NCBI RefSeq assembly: GCF_900609065.1
Contig: NZ_UXAU01000009.1
Coordinates: 62,001 to 126,000, forward strand
Direction: 5' to 3'
Origin: Arthrobacter ulcerisalmonis
GTDB taxonomy: Bacteria > Actinomycetota > Actinomycetes > Actinomycetales > Micrococcaceae
Length of the DNA: 64,000 nucleotides
Program-made: the position numbers and the translations under genes
Notes under the pieces: model-generated
Database searches by the model: none
What the model was told of the DNA's origin: nothing
Seen by the model: only the letters and a program-made list of their open reading frames with translations
Shown here: piece by piece, positions 8,438-18,115 of the stretch
Position numbering within the stretch: position 1 is the stretch's first letter
How the letters are laid out: every line of letters begins with the position of its first letter

Positions 8438-10087
8438 CTAGTTGATCCGAACGTTGTCGGCGTCCAGGGGCAGGCTCACAGTCACGGTGGTTCCGGCGCC
8501 CAACGTGGAGGTAACGTCGATGTGTCCGCCGTGCCGGGCAACGATGTCCCGGGTGATCGCCAGGCCCAAGCCGGTGCCCGGGATTTCGCCGGAAATAGCG
8601 TTGGAAGCGCGGTAGAAGCGGGTGAACACGTGGTCGATTTCATCGGTGGAAATGCCAATTCCCGTATCTGCGACGCTCACCGTGGCCCACTGGTTGCCGT
8701 GGACGTCTGCGTGCGACTCGCTGCCCACGTCGATCCGGCCGCCACTGGGGGTGAATTTTATGGCGTTGGACACCAGGTTGGTGAAGACGCGTTGCAACTG
8801 GACCTCGTCGGCCAGGATTTCCGGATCTTCCGGCACCGCGTCCAGGGCAATGGTGACGTTCTGCAGCTCGGCTAGGGGACGGAGCGCGGAGGCTACCAAG
8901 TCTAGGGTCTGGCCCAACCGGACCGGGGTTCGGTGCAGCAGGCTGTCGTCGACGCCCAGGTGCGAGACGCTGAGCATGTCCTCAATGAGGGTCCGCAACC
9001 GCTCGGTATTGCGCACCACGATGTCCAACATCTGGTGTACGTCGTGGGGCAGCTCATCGGTACCTTCCAGGATCATGTCCAGGTACGCCATGATCGAGGT
9101 CAATGGGGTGCGCAGTTCGTGGTTGACGGTGGCCAGGAAGTCGGTCTTGGCCTTGTCCAGTTGACGCAGTTGCTTGAGAACCTGCAGTTGGCTGTTGATG
9201 AGGTGGCTCTGGATGAGGCCGTGGGCTGCGTTGCCGGCAACGTGCTGGATCAAGCCACGTTCAGTTCCTGACCACAACCGTTCCCCGTCCAACATGGCGA
9301 TCCAGATGATGCCAAACGAAGACGTCCCCTCACCCACGGGAACGGCAAGGGTTGAGGCGGCCTCCGGAAGGCTCGACGGCGGCACTTCGCCCAAGGCGGG
9401 CACAGCGGACTCGTCGGCCCCCGCCGTCGTCATGTTTTCGGTCCGCGACCAGAGGTGGTCTGCCAATTGGCGGGCCACCACGTCACTGGGCAGGGTGCCT
9501 GCGGGCGCCGGTGCCAGGCCGGGGCGATGCCACGAGGCGGTGATTGCTGGGACGCGTTGGTCCTCAAAAGTCCGCAACCACACGCGATCGGCGCCGAAAG
9601 TTTCGCCGAAACCCGCCACCACGTACTCGGCAATGAGTTGCGGATCGTTGGTGGCACGGACGGAGGCAGATACCTGGCGGAGCCTGCCGCGAAGCGCTTC
9701 CGTTTCCCGGCGCGCGGTATTTCGGCGGCTGACGTAGCTGATGAGGGCGGTGGCGCGGTGCACGAGCTCTGCAGGCGCCGGTGGTTTCGCAATGGAATCG
9801 TGGACGCCGGGACGGTCCATCGCAGCGACTTCTGCGGCCTCGGCCAGGTCAACCAGGACAAGGACCGGGGCCTCCGAGCGGGGCACGTCCACGCTGGAGT
9901 CGGCAATAATCACTGAGGGCTGCCCGTCAGCCAGCAACGCGGCCAGGCCAGGGGCGTCGGCGGTGGTCCGCACGGCGTAGTGGGCGTCGCGGAGGGCTGC
10001 CGCAATAGAGGCCAGCCGGTCGGCGTCGGGATCCGCCACAATGGCAGTGCGGGGCGCGCGGAACTCACGCGGCACGTCAGCCGCCAC
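8438..10087 (-). CDS. soluble hybrid histidine kinase (REC-GAF-HisKA-HATPase)
   Basis: A 549-residue cytoplasmic sensor kinase. An N-terminal receiver-like domain (about 12-118) has a candidate phospho-acceptor D63 and the conserved K101. A GAF-like sensor follows (about 130-295), then HisKA with H323 in N-H-E-L-R-T-P-L, and an HATPase domain with N-L-V-S-N-A-I-K-F-T, D-T-G-I-G-I and G-T-G-L-G-L boxes. No membrane segment is seen, so it senses an internal signal. No separate response regulator is adjacent; the next genes are c-di-GMP enzymes, which suggests input into that pathway. The minus strand 27-37 bp upstream of the start carries TACAAT, a good -10 hexamer, without a clear -35. Confidence 0.9.
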   Translation of the reverse strand: MAADVPREFRAPRTAIVADPDADRLASIAAALRDAHYAVRTTADAPGLAALLADGQPSVIIADSSVDVPRSEAPVLVLVDLAEAAEVAAMDRPGVHDSIAKPPAPAELVHRATALISYVSRRNTARRETEALRGRLRQVSASVRATNDPQLIAEYVVAGFGETFGADRVWLRTFEDQRVPAITASWHRPGLAPAPAGTLPSDVVARQLADHLWSRTENMTTAGADESAVPALGEVPPSSLPEAASTLAVPVGEGTSSFGIIWIAMLDGERLWSGTERGLIQHVAGNAAHGLIQSHLINSQLQVLKQLRQLDKAKTDFLATVNHELRTPLTSIMAYLDMILEGTDELPHDVHQMLDIVVRNTERLRTLIEDMLSVSHLGVDDSLLHRTPVRLGQTLDLVASALRPLAELQNVTIALDAVPEDPEILADEVQLQRVFTNLVSNAIKFTPSGGRIDVGSESHADVHGNQWATVSVADTGIGISTDEIDHVFTRFYRASNAISGEIPGTGLGLAITRDIVARHGGHIDVTSTLGAGTTVTVSLPLDADNVRIN

Positions 10088-10170
10088 AATGCCCCCCTTC
10101 CCTGGTAGTTGAGTACATTGTAGGGGGATGCGGGGCTGGGGGCTCCATGGGCAATCGGCGAAGGAGCAGC

Positions 10171-10557
10171 ATGACGGATCAGCCAGCGGAACCGGTCGAG
10201 GGAGACCTCTCCATGGATGCCCACGGCATCCTCCATCTTGTTTGGCCCAGGGGAGCGTCGATCACGGAGGCGGACGCCGAGGACGCCATGCGTCGCGTCA
10301 ATGACATGTGCGGCGAGGAACGGCACCCCATGGTGGTGGACATGGCCACAACCGCCCAAGTCAGCAGGGGAGCCCGCGCCGTTTTTGGCAGACCCTGCCA
10401 AGCTTCTCGGATCGCTCTGCTGGGCTCCTCGCCGGTGGACAAGGTACTGGCAAACTTCATCCTCGGTATCAGCAAGACTCCGTGCCCCACCCGATTCTTC
10501 ACCTCACGCCCTGACGCGCTGGACTGGCTGACGTCAGACGCGGACGGCACCTCCTGA
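10171..10557 (+). CDS. small protein, possibly STAS/SpoIIAA-like
   Basis: A 128-residue protein. After a short acidic lead it reads H-G-I-L-H-L-V-W-P-R-G, a helix (D-A-E-D-A-M-R-R-V-N-D-M), P-M-V-V-D-M-A-T-T-A-Q-V, and later S-R-I-A-L-L-G-S-S-P-V-D-K-V-L-A-N-F. This alternating strand-helix layout resembles SpoIIAA/STAS-like domains annotated in actinobacteria; the family call is tentative. The ATG with AAGGAG four bases upstream was preferred over an earlier in-frame ATG. It is divergent from the histidine kinase with an 83-bp gap, so it could be a partner of that signalling module. Confidence 0.65.
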   Translation: MTDQPAEPVEGDLSMDAHGILHLVWPRGASITEADAEDAMRRVNDMCGEERHPMVVDMATTAQVSRGARAVFGRPCQASRIALLGSSPVDKVLANFILGISKTPCPTRFFTSRPDALDWLTSDADGTS

Positions 10558-10627
10558 ACAGACGGGCTGAGCACCAAACAGCACCCACCAGCACGCGTGT
10601 CTGGCCATCCGGACATATATTGGAGCG

Positions 10628-11473
10628 GTGCCTTCCCCCGCAGAACCTGCCAAGCGCCGATCGTCCACTCTCCGCGCAGCCATCGCAGGAGCCAAGACAT
10701 ATCTGCTCCTGCCGCAGCTGATCCGGCTGTCAAAGTCGGCGCCGAAGGACAGGCCGGTGGCCTGGGACCGCTACTGGGCAGGCATCAGGACCACGGGACC
10801 GGGCGGCGAAGTGTTGTGGGATTCCGGGTCCGAGCACGAGTTTGAGGGCTACCGCGCGATTTTGGCGCAGTACCTGGACCCCACGCTGCCGGTGGTGGAT
10901 GTGGGGTGCGGACATGGAAGTTTCACGCGGTCCCTCGCCGGCATCTTCAGCGAGGCGGTCGGCGTGGACATCGCCGCACACGCCATATCCCGGGCGGCCG
11001 CAGACTCGGCCGCGCTGCCCAACGTCCGCTTCGAAGTACGTGACATGACGGCTGCGGGGGCGGCAGCCGGGTTGGTGCCCGGCCCGAGCGCCAACATTTT
11101 TGTCCGGGGGGTGCTGCATGTCTTGGCACCCGCTGACCAGGCGGCCCTGGCCGCCAATCTCCGCGTCCTCGCCGGCCCGCAGGGCTCGGTATTCCTGGCC
11201 GAGACCAACTTCGCCGGCAACCCGGTACAGTACGTTTCCCATCTGGGCGCCACCGGCCGTCGTATTCCAGCGCCACTGGAGCGGGCCATCCGCGAGCTGC
11301 CAATGCCCGGGCATTTCGGTCCGGCGCAACGCGAGAAAGCGATGCCTGCCGCAGACTGGGAACTCGTCAGAGACGGCGCCGTGACGATCGAGACCAACCC
11401 CGCCACCGGGGTGGCCGAGCAGAGCCGAGTGCCGGGCTACTTTGCCGTGCTCCGGCCCCGCGCCGCGGCCTGA
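10628..11473 (+). CDS. class I SAM-dependent methyltransferase
   Basis: A 281-residue methyltransferase with the Rossmann-type SAM site V-V-D-V-G-C-G-H-G-S-F at about residues 89-99, an acidic residue after the second strand (V-G-V-D-I-A), and the motif-III-like N-I-F-V-R-G-V-L-H-V-L. The N-terminal basic helix (about 8-45) lies before the fold and may contact substrate or membrane. The substrate cannot be told. The GTG start follows from the upstream in-frame limit and has only a weak ribosome-binding site. It lies 40 bp before glycerate kinase on the same strand. Confidence 0.85.
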   Translation: MPSPAEPAKRRSSTLRAAIAGAKTYLLLPQLIRLSKSAPKDRPVAWDRYWAGIRTTGPGGEVLWDSGSEHEFEGYRAILAQYLDPTLPVVDVGCGHGSFTRSLAGIFSEAVGVDIAAHAISRAAADSAALPNVRFEVRDMTAAGAAAGLVPGPSANIFVRGVLHVLAPADQAALAANLRVLAGPQGSVFLAETNFAGNPVQYVSHLGATGRRIPAPLERAIRELPMPGHFGPAQREKAMPAADWELVRDGAVTIETNPATGVAEQSRVPGYFAVLRPRAAA

Positions 11474-11513
11474 CCGGGACCTCCATGTCCGGCCCGGCTG
11501 GCATGATGGGCGC

Positions 11514-12638
11514 ATGCGAATTCTCATTGCCCCCGACAAGTTCAAGGGTTCCCTGACGGCAGCGGAAGCGGCGGCGGCCATCGCCGAAGGCGCGCTGCGG
11601 GTCTACCCGGATGCCGTGGCCACGCAGTTTCCTATCGCCGACGGCGGCGAAGGGACCCTGGAAGCGGCCGTCGCGGCAGGGTACGCGGAGCGGCTGAACG
11701 CCGTGGTGGGCCCCATCCTCGCCCCGGTGGGGGCAGCCTGGGCGTTGGGAACGGACGACGCCGGCACGGTCACCGCAGTCATCGAAACCGCGCAGGCATC
11801 CGGCCTGGCCAGCATGGAACCCACGCCCGCCAACGCGCTGCGGGCGCACAGTTACGGCTGCGGGCAGTTGATCGCGGCAGCCCTGGAAGCCGGTGCCACC
11901 GAAATTGTGCTGGGCCTTGGCGGCTCCGCCATGACCGACGGCGGCAGCGGAGCCCTCCGGGCGCTCGGCCTGAAACCCCTGGACAGCGCCGGCAACGTGG
12001 TGCCGTTGGGTGGCGGATCACTCGCTGACATTGTTGGCCTGGACACCAGTGGACTCGATCCCCGGCTTGCCGCCACCACGTTCCGGATTGCCGTGGACGT
12101 GCGGAACCCGCTCTACGGCGCCGACGGTGCCGCCCACGTTTTTGGGGCACAGAAGGGCGCCGACGCCGATGCCGTGGAGGTGCTCGACGCCGGGCTCCGC
12201 AACTGGGCGTCCATCCTCCGGCAGGCGACGGGCCGGGACGTCAACGTGCCGGGGGCCGGCGCTGCTGGCGGGTTCCCGGCGTCGTTCCTTGCCTTCACGG
12301 GCGCCGAACTGGAAGGTGGGTTTGCGCTGGTAGCCGGCCTGACGGGCCTCGCCGACCAGTTGGCTGGGGCGGACCTGGTGATCACCGGTGAAGGCTCCAT
12401 GGACTCGCAGTCACTGACCGGCAAGGCGCCCATTGCGCTCGCGGACGCAGCCCGGGACCGTGGCATTCCCGTGATTGTGGTGGCCGGCCGGATCCTGGTG
12501 ACGCCCGAGGAGCTGGCCCAGCACGGCGTGGTGGCCGCCGCCCAACTGTTGGACGTGGCGCAAAGCCCGGAAGACGCCGTCGCGCACGCCGCGAAGTATC
12601 TCGCCTGGGCCACCAGCCAGGTGCTGGAGGGCGCCTAA
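11514..12638 (+). CDS. glycerate kinase (GarK/GlxK type)
   Basis: A 374-residue glycerate kinase family protein that phosphorylates D-glycerate with ATP, linking glyoxylate, sugar-acid or serine breakdown to glycolysis. The hallmark start R-I-L-I-A-P-D-K-F-K-G-S-L-T-A is at residues 2-16, with P-I-A-D-G-G-E-G-T near 40-48, L-G-L-G-G-S-A-M-T-D-G-G near 133 and G-E-G-S-M-D-S-Q-S-L-T-G-K near 290. Length fits the family. The stop overlaps the stop of the convergent DUF6328 gene by 4 bp. Confidence 0.92.
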   Translation: MRILIAPDKFKGSLTAAEAAAAIAEGALRVYPDAVATQFPIADGGEGTLEAAVAAGYAERLNAVVGPILAPVGAAWALGTDDAGTVTAVIETAQASGLASMEPTPANALRAHSYGCGQLIAAALEAGATEIVLGLGGSAMTDGGSGALRALGLKPLDSAGNVVPLGGGSLADIVGLDTSGLDPRLAATTFRIAVDVRNPLYGADGAAHVFGAQKGADADAVEVLDAGLRNWASILRQATGRDVNVPGAGAAGGFPASFLAFTGAELEGGFALVAGLTGLADQLAGADLVITGEGSMDSQSLTGKAPIALADAARDRGIPVIVVAGRILVTPEELAQHGVVAAAQLLDVAQSPEDAVAHAAKYLAWATSQVLEGA

Positions 12639-13153
12639 AGCGGTCCTGCCCGGTGCGCGGTGGTGGCAGTTGCCGCGCGCCGGTTCAGATGGATGGGCAC
12701 GTAGATCAGCATTGCGGCCATGAAGGCGAGCAGTGCGCCGCCTGCCGTCAGCCCGGCCTGCCGGCCAGCCGCGACGTCGAAAACCAGGCCCGCCGTCCCC
12801 GCGCTGAGGAAGCCGATGCCGCAGAGCGCGATCTTGGTGATGCGGTCAGCGCTGGACACCAGCGTTTCCTTGAGTCGTTTCCGGAAGAGCCGGCGATGCA
12901 CGCTGACCGGGAGCAGGATGAAGGCAGTGGTCATGGCTGCCAGCAGGACGTTGATTAGGTACAGGGTGACCTGATAGCTGTCCAAGGTGGTGAAGCGTTG
13001 CTGGAAGGGCAGCGTCAGCAGGAACCCGGCCAGGATCTGGACTCCGGTCTGGAGCATCCGTAGTTCCTGCAGGAGTTCGCCCCAGTTGCGGTCCAGTTGC
13101 TCATCGCGCGACTCGTTGCGTCCGCGCCGTGGGGCGGTGTCCTCGATCGACAT
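12635..13153 (-). CDS. DUF6328 family membrane protein
   Basis: A 172-residue protein with the DUF6328 signature W-G-E-L-L-Q-E-L-R-M-L-Q-T-G-V-Q-I-L-A-G-F-type start and about four hydrophobic helices (roughly 38-55, 70-88, 110-128, 135-155). The N terminus is polar and charged. It is probably an integral membrane protein; its function is unknown. The start was placed at the ATG preceded by GGGAG (seven codons inside the longest frame). Confidence 0.8.
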   Translation of the reverse strand: MSIEDTAPRRGRNESRDEQLDRNWGELLQELRMLQTGVQILAGFLLTLPFQQRFTTLDSYQVTLYLINVLLAAMTTAFILLPVSVHRRLFRKRLKETLVSSADRITKIALCGIGFLSAGTAGLVFDVAAGRQAGLTAGGALLAFMAAMLIYVPIHLNRRAATATTAHRAGPL

Positions 13154-13384
13154 GCTTACTCCCTCTCGCCGCAACGCTGCTGGTCCCTTTCTACTCTCTG
13201 CAGCATCATGTGGTCGAGTTTTCGGGGCGGGTGCGGCGCCCTTGAGGACCGTTTGAAAACAATTTGATAAGTTTACTGACTATTTTCGCCTGGATCGTAG
13301 ACTTCGGCTCCCTGCCGGGGATAGCGTCGAAGAGGTGGGGGCTGGTCCGAGCTCCCACCCCTAACGAGCGAACAGGCGGACACC

Positions 13385-14284
13385 ATGACTGAAGCACAGA
13401 AGCAGACCGACCAGCCGAAAGACCCCCGCAGCGAATACCACATAGGCCCCTTCCCCCGGCAGGAGCAGAAGCAGCCGGGACTCACGGCGGCCATGGATCC
13501 CACACCAGATCACGGTGAACTGAGCTACCAGGGCCATGGGCGGCTGGCAGGAAAAGCAGCACTGATCACCGGCGGCGACTCGGGGATTGGCAAGGCCGCG
13601 GCTATCGCCTTCGCCCGTGAGGGCGCGGATGTTGCCATCTCCTACCTCCCGGCCGAAGAAGATGACGCGCAGGACACCGCCGAGTGGATCCGGAAGGCCG
13701 GCCGCGAGGTCCTCCTGCTGCCCGGCGATGGCCGGGACGAAGACTTCAGCACCCGGATCGCAGACCAGACAGCCGAACAGTTCGGCCGGCTGGATGTGGT
13801 GGTCCTGAACGCCGGCTACCAGAAAAACAGGGAGGGCCTGGCAAACCTGGCCACCGAAGACTTCGACAGGGTCTTCAAGACCAACCTGTACTCCCTGCTA
13901 TGGACGGCGCGGGCAGCTGTCCCGTACCTTAAGCCCGGAGCGTCCATCATCACCACCGCGTCCATCCAGGCCTTTGATCCCTCCCCGGAACTGATCGACT
14001 ACGCCATGACCAAGGCCGCGCAGGTGGCGTTCACCAAGGCCCTGGCACAGGAGCTCGGTCCACAGGGAATCAGGGTCAACGCCGTGGCACCCGGACCGAT
14101 CTGGACGCCGCTGATTCCAGCCACCGAATGGCCGGACAAGCTGCCCACCTTTGGCCAGGACACGCCTCTGGCGAGGGCAGGTCAACCAGCGGAACTGGCC
14201 GCCGCTTACGTGCTGCTTGCCTCTGATGAAGGCTCGTACATTTCCGGCGCCGTGCTTCCCGTGACGGGTGGCACCGGCCTCTAA
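13385..14284 (+). CDS. SDR oxidoreductase, general-stress-protein-39-like
   Basis: A 299-residue short-chain dehydrogenase/reductase with a roughly 50-residue polar, Pro/Gln-rich N-terminal extension, the layout of Bacillus GSP39 (YdaD)-type proteins. The cofactor motif G-G-D-S-G-I-G is at 63-69, N-A-G at 142-144, and the catalytic set is N167, S193, Y206 and K210. It ends in a typical V-T-G-G-T-G-L. It is predicted to reduce or oxidise an unknown carbonyl or alcohol with NAD(P)H. It heads a block with an acidic protein, a large catalase and a zinc dehydrogenase, types often under general-stress control; that link is inference. Confidence 0.88.
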   Translation: MTEAQKQTDQPKDPRSEYHIGPFPRQEQKQPGLTAAMDPTPDHGELSYQGHGRLAGKAALITGGDSGIGKAAAIAFAREGADVAISYLPAEEDDAQDTAEWIRKAGREVLLLPGDGRDEDFSTRIADQTAEQFGRLDVVVLNAGYQKNREGLANLATEDFDRVFKTNLYSLLWTARAAVPYLKPGASIITTASIQAFDPSPELIDYAMTKAAQVAFTKALAQELGPQGIRVNAVAPGPIWTPLIPATEWPDKLPTFGQDTPLARAGQPAELAAAYVLLASDEGSYISGAVLPVTGGTGL

Positions 14285-14355
14285 CCGCGGCGCTTCTTGT
14301 ACCACCCGAAACTTTTGAACAACCCACCGTTTTCTACCAATCACCAGGAGGAATC

Positions 14356-14649
14356 ATGACCAACGAAAACCAGCACACGGATCCCGAAGACGCTACCGGC
14401 GGTTACGGCACGCCCACTGCCGAGCAGGAAGCAGCCGGCGTTGACCAGCAGGCGCAGGAGGGGCAAGACACCATCCGCCCGTCGGCAGAGGCAGAGATCG
14501 ACGAAGACAACGACGATTCCCAGGGCTCTGCCGCGGGTTCGTCAGAATCGGGCCAGGAAGCTGCCGGCATCCCCGACGGCAGCGGCAACGACCTTCGGCA
14601 GGAAGAATCCCCCAAGGACGATGACGGCGACGAATTCGCCGCTGGCTGA
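14356..14649 (+). CDS. acidic, probably disordered hypothetical protein
   Basis: A 97-residue protein made almost wholly of E, D, Q, S, G, A and T, with no hydrophobic core and no Cys, Trp, Met (after the start) or Phe until the last residues (D-E-F-A-A-G). It is likely intrinsically disordered and hydrophilin-like. It has an excellent ribosome-binding site (AGGAGG, five bases before ATG), which supports real translation. It lies between the GSP39-like SDR and the catalase. A role in desiccation or osmotic stress is possible by composition only. Confidence 0.7.
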   Translation: MTNENQHTDPEDATGGYGTPTAEQEAAGVDQQAQEGQDTIRPSAEAEIDEDNDDSQGSAAGSSESGQEAAGIPDGSGNDLRQEESPKDDDGDEFAAG

Positions 14650-14735
14650 CCTGTGCCTTGCCGGCAGGTGGGGTGCCAAGTGGCGCCCCACCTGCCGACC
14701 TTAATGCCACGCCATTTCTACATGAAGGAGCTGTC

Positions 14736-16934
14736 ATGCCCGACTCAATACCCGGTGCTCCCGCCAGTGAGCCGCCAGCCCTTGAAGAGCCCACCACGCC
14801 GCGTGAGCCATTGCCGCCTAAGTCGGACCAGCAGGGTCCGGAGGCCGTCTCGCCGACAGGCACCCCTACTGGTGCGCCGCTGACTTCCCGAGCGCAATCC
14901 GGGCAGTTCCTGACCACGGCACAGGGCCTGCGCCTGGCAGACACTGACCAATCGCTGAAGGCCGGCCCACGAGGGCCCGTGTTGCTCCAGGACCATCACC
15001 TGCGGGAAAAGATCACCCACTTCGATCACGAGCGGATCCCCGAGCGCGTGGTTCACGCCCGGGGCGCCGGCGCTCACGGCGTCTTCCGTTCCTATGGGAC
15101 AGCGGCCAACATCACGCGGGCAGGATTTCTGGCCAAGGACGCAGAAACACCCGTGTTTGTCCGCTTCTCCACCGTCCTCGGTTCGCGGGGTTCCGCAGAC
15201 GCCGTCCGGGACACCCGGGGCTTCTCGACGAAGTTCTACACAGACGAGGGCGTCTACGACCTGGTGGGCAACAACATTCCGGTCTTCTTCATCCAGGACG
15301 GCATCAAGTTCCCCGATGTCATCCACGCCGCGAAGCCGCATCCGGACCGGGAAATTCCGCAGGCCCAGAGCGCCCATGACGCGTTCTGGGACTTCGTGTC
15401 CCTCCACACCGAGGCACAGGCGCACACCATGTGGAACATGTCTGATCGTGGTATTCCGCGGTCCTACCGGACCATGGAGGGTTTCGGCGTCCACACGTTC
15501 CGTCTGGTTGACGCTGCGGGCAAAACCACCCTGGTGAAGTTCCATTGGAAGCCGAAGCAGGGCGTGCACTCGCTGGTCTGGGAGGAAGCCCAGATCATCA
15601 ACGGCATGGACCCCGACTTCCATCGGCGCGACTTGGCGGACGCCATTGAGTCTGGCGCCTATCCGCAGTGGGAACTGGGTATCCAGACATTCCCGGATAC
15701 TGCGGATCAGATGTTCGAAGGCATCGACCTCCTGGATCCCACCAAGTTTGTGCCCGAGGAATTGGCGCCGGTCCAGCTCATTGGTTTGATGACGCTGAAC
15801 GCCAATCCCACGAACTATTTTGCCGAAACTGAGCAGGTGGCGTTCCACCCGGGGCACTTGGTGCCGGGCATCGACGTCACCAACGATCCGCTCCTGCAGG
15901 TGCGGCTCTTTTCCTACCTCGATACGCAGATTTCGCGCCTGGGTGGTCCCAACTTCGCCCAGATTCCCATCAACCGGCCGCACGCTCCCATCAACGACAT
16001 GCTCCGGGATGGGATGCATCAATCCGCCGTCCATGGCGGTGTGGCGCCCTATAAGCCCAACTCGTTGGATGGTGGCTGCCCGTTCCTGGCAGGACAGGAT
16101 GTGGGTGCGTTCGTCGACGTGCCGGAGGAAGTCGCTGCGAGCATCAAGGAACGGCGCAACCCGGCCTCCTTCGACGATCACTACAGTCAGGCTCGGCTCT
16201 TCTTCCGCAGCATGACCCCGGTGGAGCAGGACCACATCATTCAGGCGTACACGTTTGAACTGGGCAAATGCTTCGAAACGGTCATCCGGGAACGGCAGCT
16301 CCTCGCGCTGGCAGCCATCGACGCCAGCCTTTGTGCCGCCGTGGCCGCCGGCCTTGGCCTGCCAGCGCCGGCCACCACCGAAGACGTGCCCGACGCCGAA
16401 CCCAGCCCTGCGCTGTCACAGCTTGGCCAGGTTTGGCCGATCGCCGGCCGCGTCGTCGGCATCATCGCCGACACCGACAGCGACCTCGCCCAAGTGGCTG
16501 CCGCCAGCGCAGCGCTGACTGCCGCCGGCGTCGTGCCGTTGGTCATTGCGCCCGTGGGCGGAAAGCTGGGGACCGGAGACCAGGCTGTCACGGTGCAAAG
16601 GACGTTCCTGACGGCCCGCTCCACGGAGTTCGATGCGCTGATCGTGGCCGCCCGGGCTGAGCCTGCAGCGGATGCGCAGGTTGGCCTCGACGCCAAGGCG
16701 GGCGCGGGCGAACCAGGGGAAGCCGTCGATCCGCGGGTGGCGCTCCTGCTGTCGGAGGCATTCAGGCACGCGAAGGCAATCGGATCGTGGGGTACGGGGA
16801 CCACCGTCATCGATGCTGCAGGGATCCCGCAGTCCGGCGCCGGCGTCGCGGTGGGCGAAGGGCCAGGCACGGTGGTGCCAGCAGTAGAAACACTGCTGGC
16901 GAGCCACCGGGTCTGGGAACGATTCCCCCGCTGA
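14736..16934 (+). CDS. katE: large-subunit monofunctional catalase (HPII/KatE type)
   Basis: A 732-residue clade-2 heme catalase that converts H2O2 to water and oxygen in the cytoplasm. The catalytic His108 (R-V-V-H-A-R-G), the Asn of V-G-N-N-I-P-V-F-F (179/180) and heme-ligand Tyr394 (L-F-S-Y-L-D-T-Q) are all present. An extra C-terminal domain (about 570-732), starting [11 protein letters not shown], matches the flavodoxin/DJ-1-like domain that marks large catalases; small catalases stop near 500. The start is the ATG nine bases after GAAGGAG. The 3' end is 4 bp from the convergent dehydrogenase gene. Confidence 0.95.
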   Translation: MPDSIPGAPASEPPALEEPTTPREPLPPKSDQQGPEAVSPTGTPTGAPLTSRAQSGQFLTTAQGLRLADTDQSLKAGPRGPVLLQDHHLREKITHFDHERIPERVVHARGAGAHGVFRSYGTAANITRAGFLAKDAETPVFVRFSTVLGSRGSADAVRDTRGFSTKFYTDEGVYDLVGNNIPVFFIQDGIKFPDVIHAAKPHPDREIPQAQSAHDAFWDFVSLHTEAQAHTMWNMSDRGIPRSYRTMEGFGVHTFRLVDAAGKTTLVKFHWKPKQGVHSLVWEEAQIINGMDPDFHRRDLADAIESGAYPQWELGIQTFPDTADQMFEGIDLLDPTKFVPEELAPVQLIGLMTLNANPTNYFAETEQVAFHPGHLVPGIDVTNDPLLQVRLFSYLDTQISRLGGPNFAQIPINRPHAPINDMLRDGMHQSAVHGGVAPYKPNSLDGGCPFLAGQDVGAFVDVPEEVAASIKERRNPASFDDHYSQARLFFRSMTPVEQDHIIQAYTFELGKCFETVIRERQLLALAAIDASLCAAVAAGLGLPAPATTEDVPDAEPSPALSQLGQVWPIAGRVVGIIADTDSDLAQVAAASAALTAAGVVPLVIAPVGGKLGTGDQAVTVQRTFLTARSTEFDALIVAARAEPAADAQVGLDAKAGAGEPGEAVDPRVALLLSEAFRHAKAIGSWGTGTTVIDAAGIPQSGAGVAVGEGPGTVVPAVETLLASHRVWERFPR

Positions 16935-16938
16935 GTGG

Positions 16939-18093
16939 CTAGCTGCTGGCCAGTCCCGGCTTGATGAGGACCTTGGTCCAGCCGTCGGTGCGGTCGTCGA
17001 AGTTCTTGTAGGCGTCGACCGCGCCGTCCAGGGAGATCCGATGCGAAACGATCCAGGACGGATTGGCCTTCCCGGCTGAGATGAGGTCCCGCAGGTGCCG
17101 GTTATAACGCTTGACCGGCGCCTGCCCGTTGCCGAGGGTTTGACCCTTGAGCCAATGCATTCCGTAGTCCAGGGCAATCTTCCCTTCGGCCGCATCCTTG
17201 TTGGGGGCGCCCGGATCGGCCGGAAGGAAGACTCCCACTGATCCGATGCCACCCGTGAAGCGCACCGACTGGATGAGCCGATTCAGGGTCAACGCAGGGT
17301 CCTCCGTGCCTAGGTGGTCGTGGGCCTGATAGCCAACGCACTCGCAGCCACGGTCTGCGCCGAGGCCCTTCGTCTCGGCCAGCACAAACTCAACGGGGTC
17401 CACCTTTGAGTCGTCCACCGCGATCGCACCAATTTCCTCGGCCAGGCGCAGCCGGTCAGGGTGTCGGTCCACCACCATGATCTTGGCGGCTCCCTTGATC
17501 TTGGCTGAGAGTGCAGCCATCAGGCCCACCGGACCGGCACCATAAATGACCACCGAATCACCGGGAATCACGCCTGCCATCTCGGTGGCGTGGTAGCCGG
17601 TGGGGAAAATGTCGGACAACATGACGTAGTCATCTTCCTTGTCCGCAGCATCTTCGCCCAACCGCAGCGCATTGTGGTCACCGTAGGGGACGCGGAGGTA
17701 TTCCGCCTGGCCACCGCCGAACTCTCCCATACCGGCGAACCCATAAGCCGCGCCCGCCTTGGCAGGATCCGGCTGGTTGGTGAGGCAGTAATTGGTGTAG
17801 CCGCGCTCGCAGTTCTGGCAGAAGCCGCACGAGATGTTGAACGGCAGGACCACCCGGTCGCCTTTCTTGACCTTGTCGACGCCGTTGCCCACTTCAATGA
17901 CTTCACCCATGTTTTCGTGGCCAAAGGTGCGTCCGGGCTCAAAGTCGGTCCGGCCCTCATACATGTGCAGGTCGGAGCCGCAGATGTTGGTGGTGGTGAT
18001 CTTCACCAGGATGTCGGTGGGCCGCTCAATTTTGGCATCGGGGACGTCTTTCACGCTGATGTCCTTGGGGCCTTCGTAAACTACTGCTTTCAT
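16939..18093 (-). CDS. zinc-dependent dehydrogenase, formaldehyde dehydrogenase (FdhA) type
   Basis: A 384-residue medium-chain dehydrogenase. Catalytic zinc ligands C38, H59 and E60 (C-G-S-D-L-H ... G-H-E) are present, as are the structural zinc cysteines C89, C92, C95 and C103. The nucleotide site G-A-G-P-V-G is at 185-190, followed by V-V-D-R. The segment D-I-F-P-T-G-Y-H-A-T and the insert after residue 250 match the glutathione-independent formaldehyde dehydrogenase group, which oxidises formaldehyde or disproportionates aldehydes with bound NAD. The exact substrate is unproven. It is the last gene of a three-gene minus-strand run. Confidence 0.88.
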   Translation of the reverse strand: MKAVVYEGPKDISVKDVPDAKIERPTDILVKITTTNICGSDLHMYEGRTDFEPGRTFGHENMGEVIEVGNGVDKVKKGDRVVLPFNISCGFCQNCERGYTNYCLTNQPDPAKAGAAYGFAGMGEFGGGQAEYLRVPYGDHNALRLGEDAADKEDDYVMLSDIFPTGYHATEMAGVIPGDSVVIYGAGPVGLMAALSAKIKGAAKIMVVDRHPDRLRLAEEIGAIAVDDSKVDPVEFVLAETKGLGADRGCECVGYQAHDHLGTEDPALTLNRLIQSVRFTGGIGSVGVFLPADPGAPNKDAAEGKIALDYGMHWLKGQTLGNGQAPVKRYNRHLRDLISAGKANPSWIVSHRISLDGAVDAYKNFDDRTDGWTKVLIKPGLASS

Positions 18094-18115
18094 GGCAATA
18101 CTCCTTCGAAAGGTT

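Noticed and set aside
7541..8875. A 444-codon plus-strand frame opposite the GGDEF-EAL and kinase genes.
   Set aside because: Antisense shadow of well-recognised domains; no ribosome-binding site and no family motif.
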